A stretch of 64,000 nt of DNA from Siderastrea radians. Its lineage: Eukaryota > Cnidaria > Anthozoa > Scleractinia > Rhizangiidae. Location of the stretch: NCBI GenBank assembly GCA_964017195.1, contig OZ024889.1:63865858-63929857 (forward strand). The letters run 5' to 3'. This document shows, one piece after another, positions 46,974 to 60,117 of the stretch; position 1 is the stretch's first letter; every line of letters starts with the position of its first letter. Position numbers and translations under genes: made by a program. A model generated the notes under the pieces. The model was not told the DNA's origin. It ran no database searches and saw nothing but the letters and a program-made list of their open reading frames with translations.

Positions 46974-49318
46974 ATATATAGATTTAGCCAAGCCTAAAAG
47001 CGGAGCCGCGAAGGAATAAACTAGTGTTCGTTTCTCAAAAATAGTCCTGAAACTTTTCGGTCTTAAACACATTTCGGGGCTTTTTTTTTGGCTCGTTCGC
47101 TTTCGAAAAGTGTTTCTCAAAAAGCCTGAAAGTGTTCCGAATTGTCCTCCAATATTTTGGGGATCTGTTCTGTAAAACCAAGCTCGAAAGGTCATTCTAG
47201 AGGCTGAGCACAGCTTGATTATTTTACTCACGAGCCGTCTTACTTGGTGTTTTGCAATGTTTCTATATCCTGTCATTAACTGTGAAGGCTTGTCAAATCT
47301 CCTTGGCTGAGCACAGCTTGATTATTTTACTCACGAGCCGTCTTACTTGGTGTTTTGCAATGTTTCTATATCCTGTCATTAACTGTGAAGGCTTGTCAAA
47401 TCTCCTTGGATTATCGGCTGTTCGCTTGAATGAACTTGAAACGGCGCTCATTTACAAAAACAAAATAAAAATTATTCGAGTATTTAAATGGGTTATCTTC
47501 ATCGCGTTCGGATGTTAACAAATAACATGAACTGCTACTAAATAAAAATATTAGTCTGGTCAAAAATTTATACTGACATTTCACCGGCATTTTACTGGGA
47601 CTACCCGAAATAAAGGATCTGGGGAGCTTCGAAGCACTTGTAATAAACTTATTGAAGAAATGTCGCGTAGGTTTTAGCAGCCGCGAAAAAATTCAAGCAC
47701 TTTGAGGAACACACATTACTTACGGGATAAAATAGCTTTAAACTCAAAACTGCTCCGCTTATAGTTACTTAAGTAACCCTTATATTTCGTTCTTTAACTT
47801 GAGACCATCGAGATTGAAAACAAACAAACAAACAAACACCGTCCAAACATTCTTAACTCTGTGACATAGGTTTGGCGGCTGCAAATTGTCTGAAATTCGA
47901 GCGCTTTAAAAAATGCACAGAACTGTTTTTGGAAGCTTTTCGGATATAATAGGTTTAAACCGACAACTGCTTCGCTTCTAGTTTTTCAAATAACTGTTAT
48001 ATTTCGTTCTCTAACTAGAGACCATCAAGATTCAAAACAAAGAAACGCCAGGGTGTCAGTAAAACGCGGGGCCGGGGTCGGGGTCGGGGTCCATTGTTCT
48101 TTTGTTTCGTTTTCGGTTTTATGTTTTGGTTAGGGCAAGACAACAGAAAACGAAACAAAAGAACAATGGACCCCGACCCCGACCCCGACCCCGCGTTTTA
48201 CTGACACCCGAAACGCCAAACACGCTTTAATTAAATAATGCCGGCATAAGTTTTGCGGATGCGAAGTAAGCCTATATAAAGTTAGGCGCTTTGAGGAACG
48301 CACAAAACTGTTTTCCGAAGCTTTTGGGATAAAATAGCTGTAAACCGACAACTGCTTCGCTTAAAAGATTATTACTATTGAAAACGTCTAGGACAAGAAA
48401 ATAGACAGTTGCACAAAGAGATGGACCGGACAGTCAAAATTGAAAGCAAAGCTTGTACAGTTGTCTTGCGGCTGTGCTTAGACCTACTGTTATGAATAAA
48501 CAAACACAAAATAATGGACAGAGAAATCATTTTTGAAAAAAGTTTATTCGAAAACCTGTAAGTTTATACTTAAATCTAATTCGCGTTACACTTCCAAAAT
48601 CGTAGGTCGGTCCACGCGAGTGAAATCAGCTGAGCATGGCAAAATATTCAAGAACCTGTCACAAGTCTGAGCGCGTTTTCTAATAATTTTTTAAAGTCAA
48701 AAGTAAATGGCAATTTCAAAACGTAATTTCTTTCATCGTAATACTCGAAATCATGTACCTTAGACCCTTTAAAAACTTCACTTACTCAGTTGTGTTTCAG
48801 AACAGGGCAAACTCTCCGCCGTGAAGAAAACAAAGCGATGAAGTTCTTTGAATGCAGCTTTCGTAACTTGAACTTTTCGCCTTCTACCAGTATTCTTTTG
48901 AACTTTTTCTTTCCATTTATAGATATTACATGTTTTTTTTGTCAAGTATAAAACTTCAGTACTCTCGAGCAATCGTTAAATGTTAAAGAAGCTAAAGCTT
49001 TTAAAGAAACCTCTTTTTCAAAAGCGACGATGGTCATGCGATTTCCCGCCAAGAAAAACGCCGGTTGCCCAAAAGCACCGCGTGATTTCCCGCCAAGAAA
49101 AGATGGCATTCTCTACCCCCGTCGGGTTGTCTTGGGACTTCCCTCCCCCTCCCACAGAGTCTGTGCGGACGGACGGGCGTACGGACGTACGGACGGACGG
49201 ACATACGGACGGACGGTCACGTGACTATTACGTCAGAACCAAAATTTCTTGGATTGATAGTTTACCAAATTTCCTTAGCAATGGAGCTCCGCTGGCGGGC
49301 TTTGCCCGCAGGCTCCGC
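46974..49318. repeat. 2.4 kb repeat, copy 2
   Basis: Nearly identical to copy 1 over its whole length, including the MITE and the 103 bp duplication. Differences cluster in the first ~120 bp (for example GGTCTTAAACACATTTC versus GGTATGAAATATATTTC). Confidence 0.93.
48050..48209. mobile_element. hAT-type foldback MITE (160 bp) in copy 2
   Basis: Identical insertion to that in copy 1 with the same flanking GAAACGCC (48042-48049 and 48210-48217). It was therefore carried along when the 2.4 kb unit was duplicated. Confidence 0.9.
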
Positions 49319-49369
49319 TACAATACAATACAATACAATACAATACGATACGATACGATACGATACATA

Positions 49370-51312
49370 ATATATAGATTTAGCCAAGCCTAAAAGCGGA
49401 GCCGCGAAGGAATAAACTAGTGTTCGTTTCTCAAAAATAGTCCTGAAACTTTTCGGTCTTAAACACATTTCGGGGCTTTTTTTTTGGCTCGTTCGCTTTC
49501 GAAAAGTGTTTCTCAAAAAGCCTGAAAGTGTTCCGAATTGTCCTCCAATATTTTGGGGATCTGTTCTGTAAAACCAAGTTCGAAAGGTCGTTCTAGAGGC
49601 TGAGCACAGCTTGATTATTTTACTCACGAGCCGTCTAGCTTGGTGTTTGCAATGTTTCCATATCCTGTCATTAACTGTGAAGGCTTGTCAAATCTCCTTG
49701 GTTCATTGGCTGTTCGCTTGAATGAACTTGAAACGGCACTCATTTACAAAAACAAAATAAAAATTATTCGACTGTTTAAATGGGTTATCTTCATCGCGTT
49801 CGGATGTTAACAAATAACATGAACTGCTACTAAATAAAAATATTAATCTGGTCAAAAATTTATACTGACATTTCACCGGCATTTTACTGGGATTACCCGA
49901 AATAAAGGATCTGGGGAGCTTCGAAGCACTTGTAATAAACTTATCGAAGAAATGTCGCGTAGGTTTTAGCAGCCGCGAAACAATTCAAGCACTTTGAGGA
50001 ACACACATTACTTACGGGATAAAATAGCTTTAAACTCAAAACTGCTTCGCTTATATTTCGTTCTCTAACTTGAGACCATCGAGATTGAAAACAAACGAAC
50101 AAACACCGTCCAAACATTCTTAACTCTGTTGCATAAGTTTTGCGGCTGCAAATTGTCTGAAATTCGAGCGCTTTAAAAAATGCACCGAACTGTTTTTGGA
50201 AGCTTTTCGGATATAATAGGTTTAAACCGACAACTGCTTCGCTTATAGTTTTTCAAATAACTGTTAAAGTAATATTTCGTTCTCTAACTAGAGACAATCA
50301 AGATTCAAAACAAAGAAACGCCAAACACGCTTTAATTAAATTGTTATTATGCCGGCATAAGTTTTGCGGATGCGAAGTAAGCCTATATAAAGTTAGGCGC
50401 TTTGAGGAACGCACAAAACTGCTTTCGGAAGCTTTTCGGATAAAATAGCTTTTAACCGACAACTGCTTCGCTTAAAAGATTATTACTATTGAAAACTTCT
50501 AGGACAAGAAAATCGACAGTTGAAAATTGAAAGCAAAGCTTGTGCAGTTGTCTTGCGGCTGTGCTTAGACCTACTGTTATGAATAAACAAACACAAAATA
50601 ATGGACAGAGAAGTCATTTTTGAAAAACATTTATTCGAAAACCCCTATGATTATACTTAAATGCAATTCGCGTTACACTTCCAAAATCGTAGGTCGGTCC
50701 ATGCGACGATGTAATTTCTTTCATCGTAATACTCGAAATCATGTACCTTAGACCTTTCAAAAACTTCACTTACTCGGTTGTGTTTCAGAACAGGGCAAAC
50801 TCTCCGCCGTGAAGAAAACAAAGCGATGAAGTCCTTTGAATGCAGCTTTCGTAACTTGAACTTTTCGCCTTCTACCAGTATTCTTTTGAACTTTTTCTTT
50901 CCATTTATATATATTAGATGTTTTTTGTCAAGTATAAAACTTCATTACTCTCGAGCAATCGTTAAATGCTAAAGAAGCTGAAGCTTTTAAAGAAACCTCT
51001 TTTTCAAAAGCGACGATGGTCATGCGATTTCCCGCCAAGAAAAATGCCGGTTGCCCTAAAGCACCGTGCGATTTCCCGCCAAGAAAAGATGGCATTCTCT
51101 GCCCCCGTCGGGTTGTCTAGGGACTCCCCTCCCCCTCCCACAGAGTGTGCGGACGGACGGACGGACGGATGTACGGATGTACGGACGTACGGACGGACGG
51201 ACGGACGGTCACGTGACTATTGCGTCACAACCAAAATTTCTCGGATTGGTAGGTTACCATATTTCCTTAGCAATGGAGCTCCGCTGGCGGGCTTTGCCCG
51301 CAGGCTCCGCTA
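49370..51312. repeat. 2.4 kb repeat, copy 3 (shorter, diverged, without MITE)
   Basis: The first ~100 bp match copy 2 more closely than copy 1, but the rest differs by scattered substitutions and several deletions. It lacks the internal 103 bp duplication and the MITE, and loses ~120 bp near 50700. It ends with the same GCGGGCTTTGCCCGC hairpin and AGGCTCCGCT. Confidence 0.9.
50315..50322. other. empty MITE target site in copy 3
   Basis: A single GAAACGCC flanked by the same neighbours (AACAAA before, AAACACGCTTTAATTAAAT after) marks the pre-insertion state. Confidence 0.9.
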
Positions 51313-52474
51313 ATATTACAGTAAGGGTGCAAAAAACTATCTCACTTCGGAGCGTAGCCAGGATTTTTACAGAGGTACGCACATTTGCTAAACCCTCCTT
51401 CCCCCCCCCCCCAACTTAAGTCCGAAATTTTTTTCACCAGCCTTGATTAAATGGTGAAGTTTTGTCTCAACCAAACAATCTAAAATCGTTTATCATGTCA
51501 AGTCTTTCTCTTTTGAGACAGATTTTGGTTGATTAATCACGTTTAATGGAAAAAAAGAAACATCTGAAACAAAATATCCTTTTCTATAACCCTTTCCCGC
51601 CAGCCCGCCTTTTTGACTCAAAAAAACGCATTTTTTACTGTTGAAGCGGTTTTTTAAGTGCCGTGTTGCCAAATGCCACTAAACTTTGCTACAAAAGCGT
51701 TTTCTTACACTTAAGCTAGATTTTGAGTTAGCTTCTGTTGTAAATTGTACTGCCAATATTTTGCTTTCACGCATGCGCATAAGCCAAAATGTGGATTTGT
51801 TTTTTTGTTTTTGTTTTTTTTTGCGGATTCATTTCCAATTTTTTTTTCACTTCTTTTGCTTTCTTTTTTCTCTCCCTTTCTTTTCCCTTTATCTTCTACC
51901 CTTTATCCCCTTTCTATCCACTGGAAAAGTTTTGGCCTCAGCCCTTCTAAAAACCTGGAAATCGAACATTGATCAATTAGTTGACTTGGCCTATTTTACC
52001 ACCATCTTTGCACCCAAAATTGGACACGTTTTTTCTGGTATAGCTCTGCCAGAATTTGGTCGATATTCAAAATGGACACACGTATGGATGGATCTGTCCT
52101 TGCTGTGTTAGCTGCGTATCAAAACAATCTGGTGACGTCAAAAATGATGACGTCACAAGTGGTTCAATGTCTCCGGGTCGAAAACGTCCCAAAAATAAGA
52201 CTCTTGGCGGGAAAGAGTTTTAAGCGTAAACGGTCTTACTTGATATAAAATGACAACTAAGTCGTAAAATTCTTTCGAAGTTGCTTTTTTGGGATCATTG
52301 AAGCGCTCCGATCGCCGTCTTCTTCATTGATAAAAGCAGCTACATAGACGTAATTGTGTCCTAGTTGAGTTTCAGTTTAGGCCCACACTTCTTACAAATC
52401 TACAAAAAACAACCAAAGCGAAATCCTGAAGGCAATGTAAAATTAGTATAACAGTGGACAGCTTTCATAAGAAG
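51313..52474. other. intergenic, no gene recognised
   Basis: A poly-C run (51403-51414) and T-rich stretches (51800-51900). Frames here are short and of biased composition. Confidence 0.55.
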
Positions 52475-52920
52475 TCATAATGGTTTTCCGGTACAAGCAC
52501 AGGGCAAATATTCTGTCTTTCTTCTCAGCAAACTTTGTTTATGTAAATGTATCACGGATAGCGAGGTCAACCTCGCACCCGACATAGCGCTCCGAACAGG
52601 CGCCTTGAGCCTCTTCATGCTGACTGAAGCTTCGCTCTGCAACACACGTTGACACAGGATACCTGAGGAGCGTCTTGACGGCCACATAAATTCCAGGGTG
52701 AAGTTCTGGGTTGGCAAAGTCCAGCGTCTCCACCAAGGTCTGGGGAATGCCACCTTCAATCAACAGCTACCTTTGACGCCATCTAGTCACTTCTCGTTTG
52801 AATTCATCAAGGGACATATGCATGTCTTCGCCATAGTGGTTATAGATGTCTTCCACACTGTTTTCGGTCCACCAATGAAACATGTCGCTTCTCCTTGGAA
52901 ACCGACATTCGGGTGTGGAT
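52475..52920 (-). pseudogene. decayed hAT transposase C-terminus
   Basis: The minus strand carries the hAT dimerisation signature in two frames: LRYPVSTCVAERSFS in one and MKRLKAPVRSAMSGARLTSL in the next, with the frame change around 52615. Upstream pieces (DMHMSLDEFKREVTRWRQ, then a stop) fit the region before the dimerisation domain. Several disruptions show it is dead. Confidence 0.8.
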
Positions 52921-55670
52921 AAACGCCGTCCGCGATTTTATAAACAACTTTTCAAAGGGGCAAGCGGAGAAAATGACTTGAGGCAAATTGTGTTTTTTAA
53001 AATAATTATTTTTTATTTATTTGCTTTTTTATTCATTTTATTTTACTTTATTTTCCACTTTTTCAGGTACGCCGTCCATCTGTGCGTACAGGTAGCTACG
53101 CCCCTGTCACTGCTTCTACTAACTACTAAGGAAGTACGAGAAGTCATTGGACCTACAAGAAAGTAAGGTTCCGTCTTAATTCGTTGGTTACATTGTACCT
53201 AATACTTTCAACTCGCTAACATCACCATGTGTGATATTTGACACCAATCTCAGTTAGAACTAATATAACCTAGTGAGGAGAATAATTAGAAGTGATATAA
53301 GCTGGTAAGGAGAAAACTTAGTCTGACAACTGAAAATGTTTTGCTTCTCTGTTTTTAGACGTTGGCGGTCCTCAGCTGGCCATACACTCCAAACGTGAAA
53401 TCGTGCTGCTCGTCAATTATTCACCAAGAAACAGAGCTGTTTAAGGTGAGTTGCCCCAGTTACATGTATGATTCAGTCCTGTGGGGGAGGGCACGTCCAG
53501 AGGTTCAAACCTTACCCCAACATATGCCAATAAATTTATTTTTATCAAAATGGTTCCCCTTTCATAGGCTAGAACAACAATTGCACTCTCTCTAATACTT
53601 CAAAGTTAAGCCAAAAACAGTAGATTATTCCACGGGTTATAAGTAATACTACGTTCGACCTTTTAAAAAGTTAAAATGACAATTTCCCTACCCTTTCGTA
53701 TACTGTGAGCATAAAAGGCAGCCTGTTCGAGCGGAACCTCCCTTATAGCACACTATGCGAATATACCCGCGGGGCGGGGGCGGGTGGTTTAGTTCATTTA
53801 TTTGTGAAATGATGATGGACAATTTTGTTGATTCTATTTTCTGTTTTTGGTAGAATTTCTTCGAACAACTTCCATCTGTGCTTGAGTCCGTTACCGGAGC
53901 TGACTAGGAAAAAAATAAACGTCACTGTTTTAAAGTTTGTTTTCATTATTCAACTGTGTTCCGAAACCTGTGGTCATGGTGATGATGAGGATGGTGATGA
54001 TGACAAAGACGACAATGGAACTGATACTTCGCGGATTGTCATTGGTTGAGAACCATTCACCATAGCTCTATCGATCGTGATTGGATCGTTTTTCTGCAGT
54101 ATTTCTTCTCACAGTACACTTGTGTTCCCGTAAATATAAACCAAAGATAACGAAAATGTTTGTATTCCTTTCTATTCAATGTGTGTGAATGGAGACCAAG
54201 CTTATAGCCAGAAATTGAAAAGTGGATTTGTAGTCCTGAAGGTATGTCCCTTTATAAAATTTTAAAAACTACATTCTATTTGAAATGAGGTGGTTGTCCA
54301 AAGGACTTTATTAAGCTTTACTGATCTTTTTACTAGGTCAGTTTCCATCAAACTGGGAGTCCATAGGTCTATTTTAAAAGAGCCCATAGGACTCTTAAAA
54401 CATAGGCCTGCATTGTGTGCAGAACCGACGAAGTGTTGGTTCGTCTCGAAAAGAAAGGAAGCGAGGCTTGCGTGACTGCAGGTTCAATAACATTCAAGCA
54501 TCTGTAACAGCAAGTTGCAGCAAAAGTGCGTAACTGTAACTAACGCTGAAATTTGACCAGCTGAAAAGGCGACCAACACCCTGGAAAGGAGGTCAACTGA
54601 ATTATTCACCCTCTCCTCACCAACCGTGGCTCCGCAGACTACGCCCATGACCTCATGCATTCTTCACTCAAGATCAGTTCTCCCTGTCTTTTGGTCGGTC
54701 TTCCTCAAAACTCTGAACAAAAAAGGCCATCACAATTCTCAAAGCAGACGCATTTCAAAAAATGGGCGGTAAATTTCCCAATATAAAAGTAACCACATCT
54801 TTACGATTTACCAGTATGGGCACCGCAATAGCCCAAAAGAATTGAACTTTTCCCCACGCCTGGGAACCACGCTTTGTGCACAGTTTCCTTTAATCAATTC
54901 AAGTCAAGGGCTCCTTAAGCCAAATTGTGAATGCAAATACGAAATAAATCATTGCTATGCTCTATCCTACAGGTTACAAGAAAGCGCATTATAGGCATTT
55001 ACCAGTCGTTTTGACCCACTCCACCCTCGATAAATGTTTTAACTCGGCTCAACGTGCTAACTGGCGTAACGAAAATTGTGACAGTATTTTACCCTTTCGT
55101 TACCGAATGACGTAGTGTTTAAAATCTGATGACTCAGCTCATCTGTCTTATCGCTCTGAATATTTTGTTGAATTAAAATAAAATTTTAAAGATAAATTTT
55201 GTCCACAACTGAACCTGCTGTTACCGAGAGTTGTGAGCGATGTATTTATTTACTGATGATTATCGATTAAGACAAACACATCGCCAGAATCTGGAGAAAT
55301 TATTAAAAAGGGGAGTCGTCGCTTTATCTCAAACACGTTAAAGCATGTCTTATGACGTAATCGTTAAATCGGGTTTGCTCTGCCGGGGTCAATCGAACAA
55401 ATCGGTTCAAAATCAAAAGTAAAGTAGAAAAATTAAAGACTAACTGGAATATATCCTTCTGTGCCGCTTATACTATCCAAGAGGATCCAGCCTCGTGTAG
55501 TAATTTATTTCCCACCTGACAATAACCTTTCTTAACGTTGGCAGCTAGACACTTTCCAAGTATTAAAAATATAAAATACATCAACATACATGATTATACC
55601 ACAACACAGTCGAAGCAAATCTTCCACCAAGCCTCCGTCACCTTTCTTGACCTGCCACTCAATTCAAAAG
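52921..55670. other. intergenic, no gene established
   Basis: Splice-like borders surround 53070-53161 and 53360-53445 (TTTTTCAG/GTAAGG and TTTTTAG/GTGAGT), but no long joined coding frame results. A segment near 53535-53575 (TTTATCAAAATGGTTCCCCT) repeats 39790-39815, a dispersed repeat. A GATGATGAGGATGGTGATGA tract lies near 53980. Confidence 0.45.
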
Positions 55671-56130
55671 GCTGGTTTTCAATAGTGACGGAGCCGGAGT
55701 CGGAGTCATAATCAGAAGCATAGAACGTTATGATCTAGTGAAAATCAAACAACGGAGTCGCAAGCAGAGTTTCCATTTGCGCTTACGATTCCGTCGCTTA
55801 CGATCTGGTGAAAACTAGGTTGTCGGAGTCGGAAGGAGAAACGGAAGAGCTAAACCAATCACAAAGCGTGGGAGCGAGCACTGTGATTGGTTTATTCTTC
55901 CGCTTCTGCTCCCAAGTCCGACAATCTGGTTTTCACTAGATTGTAAGCGATTGGATCGTAAGCGGAGTCGGAAGAAAATGGAAACGTTCTGATTCTTCCG
56001 ACTCCGATTCCGTCGAGCTTATGACTCCGCTTACGACTCCGATTTTTGATTTTCACTAGGTCATAAGCGTTCTTACGACTTCGCTTACGACTCCGACTCC
56101 GGCTTCGACTCCGTCGCTAGTGAAAACACA
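55671..56130. mobile_element. MITE with GACTCCGACTCC inverted ends
   Basis: The left end, GGTTTTCAATAGTGACGGAG with CGGAGTCGGAGTC, mirrors the right end, GACTCCGGCTTCGACTCCGT followed by CGCTAGTGAAAAC. The interior is built of GCTTACGATTCC/GGAGTCGTAAGC-type units in both directions. No coding capacity. Confidence 0.75.
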
Positions 56131-57880
56131 GGCAGCCCAAGCTAACATTGAGAACTGGGCATAAATTAGACTGTTTTTCCACGCTATGCATAATAATGAC
56201 ATCGGCACGCTATGCATGATAATGCATCGGCAACATTTAAGAGTTTGTATGGAAATGATACAAAATGTCCCAAATTGCCACAAATCAGAAAGAAGTCGAA
56301 ATAAAATGATTTGCCTCATTTCATTGTTGTATTGGTCATTATTTGAGGGCTTCCTGGGCTGGTTTGAAGCTTTTTGGGCGAGAAATTAAGGTTTTTAGTT
56401 TTTTATGTTTGCTGAATCTTTAGAATTAATTAAAGGCAGGAAACAGTTTCACACTGCACCTCACTTGAGGTTCGATAAATTCCATCACAATAAACGAATC
56501 GCTCTAAAACTTCAAAGGTGTATTCTTGGGTCTTGCACATACCTCTGTTCTTTCTCGTGGGTTCCAGATCGTATTTTAAGCCCGAAGCGAAGCCCGAATT
56601 TTAAGCGTCGAAAAACCCCTCCTAAATACGAAACTCGCCTTTCCTGGTATGCGTTTTCATTTGAAGTGCACGCATAAATCATTGCGAGCTGCGTTTCGAC
56701 GACAAAATGTCCCTCAGCTGGGGAGAGGCTGGGTGAGATTGTTCACAAGCAGAAGGCGACACTGCAGAGTCTAGAGAGGTCGGTTTGACGGAAATAGAAA
56801 ACTATTAGCACGCCCGTGAAATTTAGTCGCCTCACTTGACGCCACGAGCACGCTTTAATGTCTTCGTGCGACAATATATTAGCATAGTGATTTGTTCTGT
56901 CACATTTACCTTTTTACCGCAAAAAAATGTTGTCGAAATTTAGAAGCAGAGACGAGGAGCAGTTTCCACTTGGAAAAAAATTGCTCCGGTTTTCAAAGGA
57001 ATGGAAATTGTGGTGGGTATTTTCCACGGTCACAGCAATATTTTTTAGGGCAAGACAACCCTATATATCGGAATTAAATAATGAGGTTGATTTGCGGGCA
57101 GTGAGCAGGATCACTTGCGCCAGATACTCGGCATAAAATCATCGAATGGATTGACTGGAGTGCAGCAAAAGATAGATCTTCGTTCGTCCCTAAAACAAAA
57201 TTATGGTTTTCCAAGTCAAGTGAGGCGAGTAAATTTCACGGCCGTTCTAATGTTTCTCTATTTCTGTCAAACCGACCTCTCTGGACTCCGCAGTGTCGTG
57301 TTTGTTTGTCGACAATCTCACTCAGCCTCTCCCCGGCTGAGGACAATTTTGTCGTCGAATCGCGGCTCGCAATGATTCATGTGTGCACTTCAAATGAAAA
57401 CGCATACCCGGAAAGGCGAGTTTCGTATTTAAGAGGGATTTTTGATGGCTTAAAATAGGATCTGGAACCCATGCGAAAGAACAGCGGTATGCGCAAGACC
57501 CAAGAATACACCTTTGAAGTTTTAGGGCGATTCGTTTATTGTGATGAAATTTATCGCGCCTCAAGTGAGGTGCAGTGTGAAACTGTTTCCTGCCTTTAAT
57601 TAATTATAAACGTTCAGTAAACATGAAAAATACAAACATCAATTTCTCACCCAAAAAGCTTCAAACCAGCCCAGGAAGCCCACAAATAATGACCAATACA
57701 AAGGCAAGTCATTTTTATTCCAACTTCTTTCTGACTTGTGGCAATTTGAGACGTTTTGTATCATTTCCATACAAACTCTTAAATGTTGCCGATGTCATTA
57801 TTATGCTCAGCGTGCCGATGTTATTATTATGCATAACGTGGAAAAAACAGTCTAATTTATGCGCAGCCTTACCATTACAA
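56131..57880. mobile_element. large imperfect inverted repeat (foldback-like)
   Basis: Left-arm blocks such as AACATTTAAGAGTTTGTATG, TTTGTGGCAATTTGGGACAT (complement), CACTGCACCTCACTTGAGG and GCCTCTCCCC-type sequences recur inverted in 57290-57860. Arms are about 600 bp, with a ~500 bp centre that itself holds inverted pieces (GGTCGGTTTGAC at 56779; GTCAAACCGACC at 57268). No transposase. Confidence 0.65.
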
Positions 57881-59574
57881 TTGTCTTAATCACTGCCATT
57901 ATTATTGTAATTTCTTCACTATTTAAACTCTATTACACATTATGTTCAGATTCACACTGAAGATGGCAGACGTTTCTGCCGAAACATGTTTGTAAAACTT
58001 AAAAACGTCGTGTTAGTCATTAAATTCTTCTAAATTAAAGCTCAACTAGGCGAATTGAACCCCTGAGTGACCCCCAGAGTGACACCCCAGTGTTCTACAC
58101 TGGAAAATGCCGGTGAAATGTAGCTTGGAGACATTCTCATCATACGAAGTATCAATCGTAAAATCATGGTACAGTAACACAATGATAAAAAAAACACTTT
58201 CATCGTGGCTTTGCAGTTAAATCGAAAGGAATATTATTTGCCAGTCGTAATTTTTCCACGATAATGTGACAAAGTCTGAGGTGAAGCAAGAAACTGCTAA
58301 CCCCTCCACACACGCCCTGGGCCAAAAAGTTTTTTTCCCCTAAGCGAAACTGCGTAGGCAATTATGGCTGCTTTATAGCTCAGCAGACGAAGCAAGAGAA
58401 TAACATCACGCAAGTTGTCATTCGCGTGACAAGAACGTCGCGTGACTGCATCTTCCACAATGAAGTCACGGTGTCTGACTCATGCAGGTTTCTCGGTTGA
58501 TTGGGCTTCTTGTCTTTTGTGAGACCTAGGGCAAAATTGAAGACATGTAGAATATGCAAATTCAATGATGTTCATGGCGCTGTCAAAAATCTTGTGTTCT
58601 GATCACGTGATGGCTGAAAATAGAAACAATTGTCATGTTTCGAAGAATGTGCTTTTGTAGCATATATCGCTTTGGCTTGATGACGGTGCAAATTAAGGTT
58701 CATGTTCGCGAAATACGTATACTAACTAGTATTAAACTGCTGGCTCGTGAACTGCTCTGAAGTAAGTTGGGCACTTTGGAAACAGTGAGTATAATTTATG
58801 AGTGACAGTTAAGTTTTGTTCTTTAACAAATTAAAAAGAACGAAATTCAAATCCATGTACGCCCAGCTATATTGTTACGTGTACGCACATATTTAAATAT
58901 TTAGTCCTGCATACGTTGACTGATATCAACTTAAAGACACAAATTTCCTTCTTTCAGTCAAAAGCACGGTGAGATGTGGAGCCTTAAATGTTTTATTTCC
59001 AGTTCGTATATAGTTTGAACTTCGATGCTGATGTAATCCTAATAGCTTGTGACCAATCATATGAAAGCTTCTGAGCAGTACTTCACGTGTTGCTCTTTGT
59101 TTTGTAATTTATCTTTTATCAAATTGGAAACTTTACGAAATTTGTCATATTTGGTTTTTGTCCAGACTGTGTTTTAAACACTGGTGCTAAGAATCTCGCT
59201 CTCAGTAAGGGAAGCCATATTGCGAAGCAAAACAAAATGAAAGCGGAAACTTTGTGAACTGAAGCGAAAAAGGCCCTCATCAAGCTGTGGACCGTAGCTG
59301 GATCATCAAATTGTCATCAAAGTTAGCAAAAATTCACCTCAAAAAGTGCCGAAAGGGGCTAACACGTCTACCTTTGTCCTAACTTTTTCGGGTGAATTCG
59401 GTGGGATTTTCTTTGTCACAAGGTATAATTTGTCTCTCCCATCATCTGTTCGCAATATTGCCTCCTCGTTCCACCTGTTCCCATCAGTAGTTATAAAATA
59501 TTTCGATTTGAATGAGCTCCGACCAATACTCTCACTCCCTACACTACAAAAACACGAATAATATTTACTCATTA

Positions 59575-59611
<37 letters not shown>

Positions 59612-60091
59612 GTTGTTGTTGTTGTATTTTTTAATGAATCTGGGAACGCAAAATTCGACACTAAATTGACATCAATTATTGTTGGAAGTCAAAGTGGTCT
59701 GAAATGGAGTGGAAGAAGCAGTTTGCAACAGAAAACGATGCTTACTGACCTCTAGTATTTGGTAATAAATTGCCACTTTTCGGTAATTTACGGCCTGATA
59801 ATGAAGTTGAGAACACAAAATTCTACATTATTCACCTGAAGTACTGTTGGAAGCTAGTGGCGCTTACTTATGTGGGTACTGAGTAAATTCACCATCCTTG
59901 AAACGCTACCAAAACTTACCTGTTTCGTGTTTTCGGACTGTGGGAACGAAAAAATAAAGAAAGCGATCGCGTTTTGCTTCCGCTTTCCCTTTCCCTTTCC
60001 ATTTTCCGTTCGTCTCCACGCCCTTTATGGAACTTCAAATATGTCCATGTAGTCTAAAAAAATTGCTTATAAGAATTTTTTTTTTCTTCAG
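57881..60091. other. intergenic or intronic region before the NLR-like gene
   Basis: No gene recognised. An (ATT)n(GTT)n microsatellite lies at 59573-59625. The segment ends in a polypyrimidine acceptor (TTTTTTTTTTCTTCAG), so its last part is probably the intron before the first coding exon of the NLR-like gene. Confidence 0.55.
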
Positions 60092-60117
60092 AGGGCATAA
60101 AGTCATTGAAGTTGGAT

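Noticed and set aside
44579..51312. Helitron identity for the 2.4 kb repeats
   Set aside because: There is a 3' hairpin and copy 3 ends in CTAA, but copies 1 and 2 end in CTAC, no 5' TC start is evident, and no Rep/helicase is present. The label is not supported.
53070..53445. Two exon-like segments with good splice borders
   Set aside because: Joining them gives a stop soon after the junction in the natural phase, and neither resembles a known protein.
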